Below are positions 51,538-63,394 of a stretch of 64,000 nt of DNA, in pieces. The position numbers and the translations under genes were made by a program. The notes below the pieces were generated by a model, which saw only the letters and a list, made by a program, of their open reading frames with translations, did no database searches and had not been told where the DNA came from. Location: assembly GCF_002999335.1 (NCBI RefSeq), contig NW_020312579.1, forward strand, positions 158,760 to 222,759, written 5' to 3'. Source of the DNA: Cyclospora cayetanensis (Eukaryota > Apicomplexa > Conoidasida > Eucoccidiorida > Eimeriidae). Every line of letters begins with the position of its first letter. Position 1 is the first letter of the stretch.

Positions 51538-54500
51538 CCTTACAAAACTATCCGCACCTTGGCATTGGTAACAAAACGTGTCGTTAGCGTTATGCTAAAT
51601 CTGCTGTTGAATTATTCCAAATTCTAGTGGAGTGCGTTTCCTTGTCACTTGCACCTAAGAGTGATAATTGTCGCTCATGTCAGTGCCGAAGGAACCGACA
51701 GCTTTCAAGAACTTTTTCCCCTCTATGCCCTTTGCAAAGAAGATTGCTGTGCTAGTAGGTGGACAGCCCTTTCAACCAGTTTTATTGGGGCACAACTACC
51801 CGTTGCCCAGAGGGGAGTTGCAAGGAGTCACTACGTAAAGATTTCTGCTCCAAAGCGGCATGCATCTTGTCAAAGACGTTACGTATAGCATCTTTTCGTT
51901 TAGCATATTTGCCATTCTGCATTTCCTGTCCTTAATAGGTTTGTTTTCCCTGTGCTGATGTTGAACGCCCAGCCCACGAATAACCGGGGTCTCTGGCGCT
52001 GCTTCTGTGTATTTTCTGCACTTACTTAGTAAACAAAAGCAGTTCTAGTGGTTCAAAACTGTAGACGCTTGGTGAGCTGGTTTCTCCGCAGCTAAAGGTG
52101 TATTGTATGCGCTAGCTTCCAGAATATCAGGAGCCCTAAACGCCTTGCGTAGGGCTTGATCTAAAGTTCACGTACGAAGGCCCTTGGCTCTAGTGTGAAT
52201 AGAAGCTGAATAGAAAGTAAATGTCGTAAGGAACCGCCTCTTTCCCTAATCAAGCCTCTTGAGAATTTACAACACGAGAGGAGATGGACGGAAGGAATGC
52301 GCGTATTCGCACCCTCTAACCACTTCAGAATGTGCAGCTAGTGACACATTGCATCTAAAGCATGCACCAAACACTGTTCGCCTGTAGCAAGCTGAAAACA
52401 CTGGGCAATAAACGGGAAACGCAAACCAATTGGTCATGTTTTTAATTAATCCTTAGCTATATATAACTAGTGTAGTAAAGAGTGCCTACCTAGATTCAAG
52501 AGCGTAACATCTTACTGCTGCCCCGCAGTTGGATGCATGCACTCTCACTTTTGCAGATGACATTGAGGCCAATTGGCTTCCGGGCAACAATAGAGTTTCT
52601 GCTCTGCCGGATCTCCGCGGGCACATGTTAAAGCAAAAACCACTACAACTGATGAAACGAAATTCAACACCAATCGATAAATTGTAAAAGGAGGACGTGA
52701 AATACATGCACTTTCGAGGTGCCGAGCCAGGAAGCAAAGCCAACACAACTGCGGTAGCGCGATGACTTGCTGTCATCAGAGCAACCAATTTTGTAAAGCT
52801 GCTGCTACGACAAACCAAAAACAAAACATGTGTACAGCAAGCCAAAATGCAAACTAGCTTACCTGTGGCTGAAAGCCTGATATAAGAGCCTGTACGTGGA
52901 GAATACAGCCATTATGTGCAGCGTAGTAGATGGCGAATACCCAAAAGAGGCATAACAAAGAACGCAGGGACAGCATCTATGAGGTGGCTTTTGATAAATT
53001 GGCATGTGAAGAACCCCTATGCCATGATGAGCGGCAATTTTTCGAATAGTTTTCATAGCTCCGGGTAGCTACTGCATAAAGCGCATGTGCTCGGGAAAGA
53101 CAAATATCAGTGACAGCCCGCAAAATTATTCATGGGGACAATCCGAGCTCCTAATTCTTTAGCAGGCGGTCAAGCTACCAGCTGGTGCTTCGCCAGCTAC
53201 TCACTTTACCGTTCCCCACTGCATTTCCCTGTAAACTTCTGTGCAGTGTGTTCTTGGCACTCATTAGTCGCAGAATGCTGTATTTCTATGAGTTTTCCTC
53301 TAGCAACCAGTCTCCACACAGTTCACGTGCTTACGTGCAAAGCTTAAATAGGGTAGCATTGAAGCTATCTACTTACCCAATATCGCCAGTTTCCTGGCAT
53401 CTCAAGCTTCTAGAGAAATTGATGCAATGGGTGAAATATTGATTCTTTAAGTATTGAACAAATGATCCGGCCCAACTGGCCGCAAGCGTTCTCTCAGGTG
53501 ATTTGGTCCGTCTTGCAAAGTGTGCCTATCCATCAGATCCGTAGCTCCAGGGTAGAAAGACAAAGCCGGGCCACGTCTCTCACAGCTCTGTTCGTGTCTC
53601 TCGAAAGCTCTGCCCATGGATCTGCGTTCTCTAGCCAGGTGGCTTCACCATATCGACGCTGTTGAGTGTGACAGAGGACCCCGCATCAACATAATTCGGC
53701 GCGGATCGGTTTGCTGGGGAGCAGAAACAGATGATTCTCCTGTTGCAATGAAAACCCCTTTAGCATACCGAAGCATTTCAAAACAGCCAATTGGATTGCT
53801 GTCAGTACAGAGTCGCAAATGTTGCAGAAGAGCTTGGGATGACACGCTCGGTCTGCACATCTGCTGAAGGGTGGTGCGCAGTGGTCGCAATATGGTCACT
53901 ATGCACTCTGGTAATCCAGATTACAGAGCGCTCCGGGACGTTGGATTCCTCCTTGTAATAATGCTCCTTAAGAATCCGAGGAACTGTACACATGGGTCAA
54001 GCCTAAGTAAGCAACTTCATCACCTGGTAGACATGAGCCAGGGCTGAAATCAGCATCTTTATTGAATGTTCGAGAACAGCGTAGACATTATCGTCAGCCT
54101 TTGCCACAGTCAGGATGGCAATAAGCCACGGGTGTATCTTAGTCCAAGCCTTTTAATGCCACAGAATTTTGCAAAAGTTCGATTCCAGGAGACTTGCGCG
54201 AATTCAGTTTGTGACAATCTAACCCTTACCTGTCTGCACTACGCTCCCGCAGGACGCATCCCAGGCAACCAGATGAGCCATCACTATGCTATAACGTAAA
54301 GCAAATCACATTTCCAGCTATAACGTGCTGCATGAAGCCCTAAGAACTGTAGAGTGAAGTGGGAAAGTGCGGAGAGCCAAATCGCTGCTCTGTTTTGATG
54401 TACAGCATGTGATCCTCGTCCTGGTACGGCTGTCTTTTTTGCCACTCTAGACATTTGCAATGCTACCGTATTCATGAGTGTCAAAGTGTAACACTCACGT

Positions 54501-55038
54501 CACATTGGTACAAATATGGAATCGCCGAAGACAAAGGAGGCCGCAGAGCACTATAGTGAACTGCTGAAGCATCGTAAGAGCCTATGGACAATCACGTTGG
54601 CAATCATCTGAACGATCTTCATACTAAAATTACAAAGAAATAATGGTTTTTCGGGACAGTGAATCGACACCTTCATTAACGATGTTGGCATATTTCACTC
54701 TGCACCACTTCGCATGAAAATGCTTGTCCTGAAGTGCTTTTGTCTGTTCGGTGTCAGCAAAGCGCTGGGAATGGAAAACAATAATTTGCCGTTCTACTGA
54801 TGACCTAGCTTGTGAAGTGGCGGCACGACCTTGTGCTGCGCACCTACCGTAAATTGCTGGATATATATGGCTCTCGTTATTCCCCTAGAGGAAGTACCAG
54901 ATACCTGTGAGGTGACGCATTAGCCTTTCTGTTGCTCAAACAGTCTCTTCTGTCCAGTTGCTTCGTCATGCTTTGGCAAATAGATTAGTCGAAGCAGGAG
55001 TGAGGCAATCCGAGGATATCCAGATATGATATCTGGTA
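51538..55038. other. Spacer between retroelement remnants
   Basis: Short frames on both strands, including a minus-strand 119-residue frame at 52486-52845 and a plus frame at 53616-53867; none recognised. It may hold further decayed retroelement sequence (3' LTR of the Ty3/gypsy copy, reverse transcriptase of a LINE), but no motif was secure. Confidence 0.3.
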
Positions 55039-55509
55039 TTGGTATGCAAGCCCTTAGAATTCCCCAGCTTTTGTGGTGGTGGCTCGAGGCGAAGGCTACG
55101 CTTGCCTGCTTTAAGCCCTTTCGGGATGTGGCTCTACTTACAGGACCTGATTCTTCCCATAGAAGACGAGATGGCGCGTGCATTCACCTTTCAGTGCTTA
55201 TCAGGCAGTCGCCAAACAACACGCCAAAGGTGCTGTAGCACACTTTTACGTCTTACAAGAAGCCCTTTCTATATGGACAATCTTATCGTGATTACAGAGC
55301 TCCCGAATGGCTCGAAGCTGCAATTTGGCCGAAGCATCACAAAGCATGAGCGGCCAACTGAGCTCACTCCATTGTTACTATACAAATGTGAAAAAAGCAC
55401 TTATTTCCTGCCGTGTTGGCGGACTATGAGTTGTACGAAGGCGCCTGCAAAGCCGCATGCTGGAGAGCCTGTTTATGCGCATAGAGGGTTCGATACTTTG
55501 CAAGCGTAA
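55039..55509 (+). mobile_element. LINE-like fragment, region after the reverse transcriptase
   Basis: A 156-residue frame starts with CKPLEFPSFCGG and LPALSPFGMWLYLQDLILP, then EDEMARAFTFQCLSGS. This spacing (KPL..P, then LF...L.LRDL.LP, then RAFTF.FL.GS) is typical of the domain after the reverse transcriptase in L1-type LINEs of protists and fungi. The rest of the frame is unmatched. The identification rests on motif spacing only. Confidence 0.4.
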
Positions 55510-55789
55510 GGGAGCAGGAATCCTTCCTCAAAGAGAAATTCATTTTAGAGCCTTAGAGCTGACTCATTTAAGGCACATCCGGCTTGTTTAGTCATCAACA
55601 CGGGGTTATGCCCAGGAACTGGTCGATTCCGATAATTAATTTCGAGGAATCGTATGCAAGCTGCTAACTTTTTTACACGCGCTGAGTACTTTGTATTTTG
55701 CGACTGCTGTTTGGGGTTATTAAGGGAGCGGCTAACTGCGGTACGTTGGATGACCAGTAGGTGAGTAGCCTACCCCAGGTGGCCACTAT

Positions 55790-56194
55790 TTAGCACGTTC
55801 TTGAATGCCCTTTGCATGCCTTACCCGTTTCTGCTATTTTTCGGCCTGAAGCGCAACTAATCTTGCTTGATACGAAATAAGTTGCAGAGACGGTCGGAAG
55901 GGATACATGAATGCCGAAGTCTTTTCTTATTTGTCTGATTCGACCGCAGGAAGATAATGGTTCACGTTGAGATATCCAGTCGACTCCGGTTACCATTGAT
56001 GAAGGAGCATTGTTGAGGGAGGTGGTCTTGCTTCTAGCTAGCGGCTCCTGGTATAGCAACCTCCACGCAGGACCGCTGTAGGCGCGTGTGCGGCTTCCCT
56101 TGGGGCCCAAATGGCATGCTATCATTACGTCATGATACGAGGGTAGTACTTCGCACCGGACTCGGGTCCAATTAAAATGGCCCGTGATTACCAT
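55790..56194 (-). mobile_element. LINE-like fragment, end of the endonuclease domain and linker
   Basis: The frame contains LPSYHDVMIACHLGPKGSRT followed by SGPAWRLL, matching the end of the LINE apurinic-type endonuclease ('SDH..V...LGPKGSR...WRLN') with the catalytic SDH altered to SYH. Farther on, GRIRQIRKDFGI matches the 'IR.IAK.FG' linker before the reverse transcriptase. An in-frame TAG lies just upstream. It points the opposite way to the LINE fragment at 55.0 kb, so the two are separate insertions or one inverted copy. Confidence 0.5.
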
Positions 56195-58560
56195 GACATT
56201 TAACTAGCGGACGGATAGCAGCCATTTTGTTCTAGAATTGGTATGCAAACCGCTGTTTCACTGCTGAGCCTTACCAGGTCATCGCACTTGTATACTGTTT
56301 CTGCACATCACAGAACCGCTTTATAGCCACATTTAGGCAAAGCTAGCAAAGGCTGAGGAACGATGCAAGCTTGCATGTATTAAAATGACACAAAGCGGCC
56401 TTTATCATTCAGTATGTTTTTGACTACGCCAAAAGCCGCGCAGTAGGCTTCTAGTTTTCCTGATTCTGCTCCTTTGCTTGCCAAACAAAGGAGCTCCAGT
56501 GAACTCACTCTGGGCGCTTAGGTGATTTTGGCTCCTTGAGTGTGCTCCCACTTCGGAGCTACATGCTTTTCTTTTCGCACTAGAATTAGGTACCTGAGGA
56601 AGAGGGTCTAAGGGCATAGAAGGACGGGTTCGCTCCAGTCGGCATCTATTGGGCATCTTGGAACGTTTAGCTAGTCCCATTCCCCACAGGCCTGAAATCG
56701 GTTGTTACAAAGTTTATTTTTTTTCTGGAAAAGACAGACGAATTGTGTTTGCTGGCTTCTCATATGTCGATCATTGGCGAACGGCTTAGTGGCAGGTAAT
56801 CTGCTTTGGAAAAGTTACAGAGTGGAGAACGAGTTGCACTATGAGCAGTGGCTTTTATCGGCACCCGATATTTCGCGTTTGTTTGTGGGACAGTAGACAT
56901 TTTTTCAACAACACCTACCGAAAAAAAAAGATCGATGCGATGCGGTATATGCTTACCCTGAGTCAGCTGCTTCAGCTCATCGAAAGACTGCTAGTGGGTT
57001 GATGCATAATATACAGGGTGAGTCAAGGCATATATGAAGGATAACGATGTCTGCAGGCCGACAGCTTGCATTTCTTTGTCCAGATGAACATGTTTTTCTT
57101 TTTATATCGTCGAACAGGTCAATAGTAGTAAAAGTTCGCCGCATACGCTTTAATCAAAAACACGTGCGCAGGCTTACGGTCGTGCCCCATATTTTGGCTT
57201 GGTATTGTCTGATGCAGCAGCCAGACACACTTCGACGATTTCCAATTGTTTGTCTTTCGTATTGTGGGGCTAGTCCATTGACGGTGGTAGGCAAGTGGTG
57301 CTCTCTCAGGTATGTTGGCCGCCAGCAAATTTGCTTGCGAGCAACGTTTCAGCGAGGTGCCAAAATGTACAATTAGAAAATCGCTATAGCATTATGCGTA
57401 CACCAGACTGCCTGGACGAATCTAGATTTTTCTTGAGTGCAGCGCTTCTCCACGCTGACTTCGTGCCTGTTGAGTAGATGCCAGATCGATCTACATTCCT
57501 GCGTTGAGAGTTCCTGTGGAAAAGCGCACTAGCATACTAAGTCGACCACTAGTCGTCACATGAATCTTCGCGCACCTCACATCTTGGGCGAAACCAGATA
57601 CATGTGCACCCAAACCGGCTCTCAGTCCTCTGTTCTTGCTAATTCAGGCAAAACTGGCATTGCAGAAAATACCTAAGCAAAGCTTTTGTCTCTGGGTCAG
57701 CTATTGACCCTGCACGCGGATGAATGTTTGGCAGCAATCTCGGATTTGCTAAGCAGGAATTGGGCTGATAGCTTTCCTAATTGGGATTGCTTGATGCAAG
57801 CACATAGGCCGTTAGTGTTAAATACTAATTTTGTGTCCGTTAGCAAAAACACTTTACATGAAAATCGCGCTGCACTACACACTTAATACAGCCAGGTACA
57901 ATTACGTGAAATCTAGTGCAGGCTGTTATTTTTGCAGAAAGTCGTATTTGCGGGTACTACTGCTCATACATGATCACAGAGGAACCAATTAAGCTAGTAA
58001 GGAGCCGTTCAAGAGCACACCGTCTAGGATGAAGAAAGTATTGAGAGAGTGAGAAGGAGAATTGTTGGAATTATGCTAAAGCGTTAACTCGTGGCTGCGA
58101 ACGATTTTCGTATCTTTGGATTTGATTCCCAGCACCCGAAACATTGGACGTGAACGCATTAAGACCTATGTTCTAGCGACTGGCGAGCTTTCGTCGCACT
58201 CATATTGCATTCGATAGCAGAGGACGTATGCATTCTTGGGCTATATGAAAATATAGACTTGGAAATGAGTTAGGTGATGTGTACGTTGTTCTTACAGGTA
58301 TGCACTTCTGGAATGCAAGGCAAATGTAAATAATTTATGCTCAGACTATTCACGCTTGTATCACTATTTTTAAAGGGGAATGGATAGCAACGGACTGTCG
58401 ATGGATGAATGCTGTTCACGTGAGTGTCAGGGTAATATCAGAGCTCCGGTTTGAAGCGGATGCACTCAACTTACTGGCAGTACTGTGATGGCGGACAAGG
58501 CTGGTTGAGCAGCAATACGCCGTGCTGTCCCATGTCAATCTATGCATAGAGCTGGAATAG
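56195..58560. other. Spacer at the left edge of the A+T-rich stretch
   Basis: Plus-strand frames at 57047-57376 and 57686-57886 share a reading frame, with TAG, TGA, TAG and TAA between them, so this part does not show the TGA-only pattern seen further right. Base composition becomes richer in T and G on the + strand toward 58 kb. Nothing was recognised. Confidence 0.3.
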
Positions 58561-59445
58561 CGGAAGGGAACCGTGAGTCGTGCGTTAATGTGTAAACCAA
58601 ATCATGCAGGAAAAACCCTAGTGAGCGCGTATTACTGTGCTTGCTATTTCTTAAGTTGCATCATTGACCTTATATTGTTTTTTTCCAACGATCTAAATTT
58701 TATTGTGTGGAAGGGTATGCAGACTGCTGCTGATAATGTGTTTTTGCAAAATTGGTGAATGCATCGTTGGTGCTGTGTGTCTGCTTCTGCGTGTGCTAGG
58801 TATCAACTTTTGCATGGACTGCGTTTCATGGGTAGGCTTTCAGAAAAAAGGTGAATTACTACATGGCAACGCAGTTTACAGTATACAGCGTTTGCCATAT
58901 TCTCAGAAAAAGGAGTATTGCCGGTCTTTGCGTGTCCGTTTTTAAGTCCGTCGGTTTCGGTAGAGGGCGGTAAATATATCTTACTCGCAGGTCAAGGCTT
59001 TATCTCAGTAGTCTCTAAAAGCGTAGCGTATGTGAGGAGAAATACACAAAGTTTTCCCTGTGATAAAGACGCTGTGAGGGTGGGTCCTCTTGAATCTATT
59101 GGCTTCTATGTCCGCAGGATAGAAGCAAACTGTCCAGTGCTTATAGTATCTATGCGCTACTTTTGAAAGAATGAGAATACAATGCCAGATTTGCACGGAC
59201 AGTGCCTGGCGCTGGCCGAAAAAAGTGTAACTGATGAATTGCTAGCTCAACCTGTTACTGTGAAGTTGCGTAAGCTTTGGATAAATCTAGAAGCCTACGT
59301 TGGCTTTTCCAGAAGAACTAGCACGTTTTTTGAGATATTTTGTGGTATGTCTCCTGTTATTTTTCAAGCTGAGTGCATCGATGAAGGATATAGAAAATCT
59401 TTGTCATCTGTAGGACTTACATTTCTTTGATGTGTTTTGTTATAA
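58561..59445 (+). other. 294-codon frame free of TAA/TAG but with four TGA
   Basis: Between TAG (58558) and TAA (59443) one frame has only TGA as stop-like codons, at 58756, 58852, 59164 and 59428. Read with TGA as tryptophan it gives one continuous protein with a hydrophobic early part (YFLSCIIDLILFF), a middle with SVSVEGGKYILLAGQGFISV, and LEAYVGFSRRTSTFFEIF near the end. No family was recognised. Other frames over this stretch contain TAA and TAG. It may be organelle-derived, decayed, or chance. Confidence 0.45.
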
Positions 59446-59526
59446 ACAATTGTGCATGCTTGTTTATATGACAACGTGTGTTATTTGCCTATTAATTGCC
59501 GAACCTGTTTTTCAGTGCAGCGATAA

Positions 59527-59910
59527 TGCGCGGCATTGATTAAAATAATTTTTTTTAATACAGGGCACCTGGGTATATGTTTACTCAGTAAAAATTTTCC
59601 AACGACATATCTCTCACGAACCATGGTTTTATGTTTCTTTCAGAGTCTCCGAATCGCTTATTTTCAGCAGCTTTGGAGAAAAAAAACACGTAATAGGAAT
59701 GAACAAGCTCACCTGAATGTCTCGGAAGGTTTCTGTACTTACTCTGGAGGAAAGTTAAAACGATGGTGAGGTGTCTCTATGCACTGGGTGCAAGATGATA
59801 CTGGATTTCGGAGCTTTATATGAGTTTTGTGAGAGTTGCTAACGAGGCCTGCAAGAGTTATAGTTGATTTAAGTGCACACTCAATGTGGTATGTGCAAAC
59901 TGGAATTTAA
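59527..59910 (+). other. 127-codon frame free of TAA/TAG but with three TGA
   Basis: It lies in the same frame as the preceding block, after TAA codons at 59443 and 59524. TGA codons sit at 59767, 59821 and 59830; the frame ends with TAA at 59908. With TGA as tryptophan the second half reads GVSMHWVQDDTGFRSFI and ELLTRPARVIVDLSAHSM. Not recognised. Confidence 0.4.
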
Positions 59911-60366
59911 CTTGTTTCCATGTCTGTTGTCTCACGATTTACAAAACTGTGCTAACAGCTTCTCTTGAGGTGTGGTCGCTTTGTTTATTCTTGTATAAAC
60001 AACTTTGATTCCACGTCTCAGTTCAGCCGTCCGCAAATGAGTGCAGGATTTCCCGACACTTGCGGACAACAAGAAGAATGGTGCTGCACTAGTTGTTATA
60101 GTTGACAACGGAAATAATGCAAGCGGTCGTTTTTTTTCATTCAGCTCTAGCCTTTTGTATTGCAGACATAAGCCTGATCACGTGTGTGCAATTATTGCGT
60201 GTCAAAAATTCTTTTTGTGTAGGTAACCTCATACTTTCGTGGCTTGAGATAGATATTTTATGGATTTGTATATCTCCGATCCTTTTTTAGTTTAGAAGTT
60301 TGAAAGAGTTTGGAATGCGCACGGTCCAGATCGGTGGCACTATAGTTTTACTGCACTTTATGTTGG

Positions 60367-61044
60367 CTAGCGCCGTACACAGTCTGAGAGCAACCTAAAG
60401 TTTCCGCTCAAAAAATGTGTGGCACCACTTAATAACTTACGCAGTCAATCATTCGAAGTCTCCATAGTTCTCCAAAAAAAAAGATTGGGCTTTTTGTATA
60501 TGAAACAAAACGCAAAATAAGTACTTCATGAACTTTTCTGCAGTGTGAAACGTTTGTCTCCACAAACGATTAAGAAAAGCATGGTCGAGAATTTTTTGAC
60601 CAATGTCAAAGCTGTTCGTTGTTTTGTTTTAACAGTGATTTTTTCTGCATTAACCATTCACTGCACCGTTTTAGACATGGTGTTTATTCTTATTAAGAGT
60701 ATCGTAAACCTCTTTTCTCAATAATTCGTAGAATACATTAGACATTGATTACGTGTATCAGATCAAACGTAAATCTTATCGATCAACTTTTTGAGGTGTT
60801 TTAGGACTCCATAAATTATACGCTCATTTGAAAACGCGCTTAATTGCAGCTTGAAGTGACTTTTCTCAAAAGTTAACTGCAAATTCAAATGCTTGTGTAA
60901 TACCTTTGGACTACTCTCATGCAGGAAACTGTTGAAAAGACGTTGATCTCTATTGTGTTTAGTCACAATTACCAGTTTCAAAATGTATAAAAACAACAGC
61001 ACTTTAGAGCTATGTCAAACTCAACATGTTAAAGAAGGCGCTGT
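60367..61044 (-). other. 225-codon frame free of TAA/TAG but with seven TGA
   Basis: On the minus strand, from just after TAG (61047-61045) to TAG (60369-60367). TGA codons begin at 61023, 61017, 60765, 60720, 60660, 60528 and 60447. The sequence is A+T-rich, so many TAA would be expected by chance; there are none. Read with TGA as tryptophan it is lysine- and leucine-rich (KLVIVTKHNRDQRLFNSF, ERIIYGVLKHLKKLIDKIYV), as is usual for organelle proteins. Not recognised. Confidence 0.5.
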
Positions 61045-61572
61045 CTAATAGTGCGAAAGTAATTGAAGCCACAATATCACATGCTGACGTAGAAGGTCAT
61101 TTTGTGATTGATTAAAATCAAGGTAACCATAGAGTATTTGAAGCTTTTAGAGCACTTTAGTCGGCATTGCAGAAGAAGCAAGATAATCCTTCGTTAAGAA
61201 AAGGCTGCAGCCTCTAGGCTACTGCTGTCTAACAAAAATTCGCCTGCTTTTACCACGTAGCTTACACAGTGTGCAGGCCCGGAGAAATACCTGTCAACCC
61301 TGAAGGGTGCTAAGATAAAAGCTGCACTGTGGACAGCGTGTAATAATCAAGCTTTTACTGGCGAATAAGGTGGAGCAAGGCATCCTGCAAAACAGAGTTA
61401 GAGGCTTTAAGCAGAAAGAAACTGACGTTCACATATTAATGAAATATCTGGCTCACACAATACGATCAGGCCATCTCGGTTAACAATAATTTCTTTAGAC
61501 ATATGCCAAAACATGCATACGTAAATTGTTTGCCGTTTTTCTCTACGTCTTCGCCATTCTGCTTATCTGCTG

Positions 61573-62055
61573 TTATATGTACAAAACCCCTTCACTTATA
61601 ATATCATGTATGCATTTACATACACTGGTAAACCAACAACCACCGCGTTTCAAAGTGTCTGAAAAAATATCAAAGCATGAAAAAATTATACTTGTTTTAG
61701 ACGCACGGGAAAATGTTCATCCTAGCATAATACCAGAAAAGCGTTCGCCATGAAATCGAGGCATATGTGTTCTAGGAAAAAACCCATCGCGCATATTCGA
61801 AAGCCTCAACTTATTGTCTGTTATGTACAAAAAAACAGCAACCCGCGGGAGCATTCCAATTAAGCGATTGTATGAACCTCTAGCATTATCGCTTATCAGC
61901 ATTTTAATAGCGTAACGTGGGAAACACCTTGCTGTGCAAGTTTCAAGCTGACGCAAGGCAAAGTGAAAAGAAAACTTGGATTCTCTAGATTTGAAATTTG
62001 CAATAACCTGTTTGGGCACACGCCTCATATGACAATGAATAAAAGAGCATACATT
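61573..62055 (-). other. 160-codon frame free of TAA/TAG with one TGA
   Basis: Minus strand, from after TAA (62058) to TAA (61573-61575), with a single TGA at 61719-61717. Segments such as ARGSYNRLIGMLPRVAVFLY and NMRDGFFPRTHMPRFHGERF look basic and ribosomal-protein-like, but no family was identified. Confidence 0.4.
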
Positions 62056-62252
62056 TTAGAAAATGTCGTACTGTGCAATGCTTGAATCTCAACATCCCTA
62101 TCTAAATTCTGTAATTCACGGGGTCTTCGGATTCTATATAATTTAGTGTACTAATAATCAGAAACTCAAGATATAATATCAATTTCACATCAATTTTCGG
62201 ACTGGGCTACAATTAGGCAGGGTTTACTCGACATTAAAATCCGCCATATCCG

Positions 62253-62975
62253 CTACATAAATGTCTTAATAACTTTGTCTGCAAAATTAGAATATAGCTT
62301 CTTTCTCCTCATTGCTGTTTGAAAGGTATTGCACTCTAATGTATGACAATATGCGCTGTATATCCATGTTTTAAAATGAACGCGTCGCGTATTCTCAAAA
62401 AATAAATAAAAATTCGCGACGATTTGTAAACGGAATTGGTCCATCAGGCAAAGGAAAATAATTCAGCGCCTTTTTTTGAAGCTTTGAAATGCGGTGTCAT
62501 AAGCAATCTTAATTTTAGCATGCAAATATATCTGCTAAATATACGTTTTTTTTTCCTGCACAGCACAACACGTCGCATACGCCCACAACCAAATTCCTAT
62601 TTGGTTTGAAGCCACCTCCATTTACCAACCACAGCCCTTAGTAAAGGCACCATGAATTTTATTCTCAATGTCGTTCACATTAATTTTAAACAAGCAATAT
62701 TTTTTTAGAGTAGCCCACGAAAAAAAACATCTATCGCCAGCCACTAAATATAAAAAAAAATTATAACTCATCGTGCTCAAACGTTTAACAAACTGCTTTT
62801 CCAAAACGGAAGTTTTGTCTGAATAGCTAAAAATCATCGTCAATCATATGTACAGTACCAATTTCACCAAATAAATTATTTGAAACCAACGCAGCGTTAT
62901 TGGACACCTCTTCTTTGGAGCAGCCGAAAACACAACTGACTTGCACGGGCTCTGTGTCCATCTAATAATATTTAT
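62253..62975 (-). other. Two further minus-strand frames with one TGA each
   Basis: 62975-62622 has 117 codons without TAA or TAG and one TGA at 62846-62844, ending in TAA. 62534-62253 has 93 codons with one TGA at 62465-62463, ending in TAG. Both are A+T-rich and basic (SAAPKKRCPITLRW; ANFYLFFENTRRVHFKTW). The first faintly recalls ribosomal protein S12 (PKK...LR) but the spacing is wrong. Confidence 0.35.
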
Positions 62976-63394
62976 CTACCGGTACAAGCAGCATTATTGC
63001 ATAGGACATTCAATTACAAAATGATACTCTTAGTCTCGTTGCAAAGACTGCTACAGTTGATATTCCAAATCATTTAAGAGTATCCAGCAACAGACCACAC
63101 GTTAAAAACAGTATAAACTGGAATTTCACTGTACTCTTTCTTTTCCAATTCAACAACATATGCGGAGCAGCCCAGATAGCGAGCCTGAAGTAGACTGCAA
63201 AGCAGTATAATTGCACACATTGAAAATCACCTTTTAGCAACTTAGTAGCAATAGCTTTACTGACCAACCAGAACAACTACTATTCAACACCAGCCAAGAG
63301 CTCCTATACGACAAAACACGAAACTACGCAGAAGCTATGCATTCCCCGTACTCTGAGAAAGCAACTCATTTTTTTTCCCAAATGCTGTGTGCGC

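Noticed and set aside
62622..62975. Resemblance to plastid ribosomal protein S12 (PKK...LR)
   Set aside because: The spacing differs by one residue and the rest of the S12 signature is missing.
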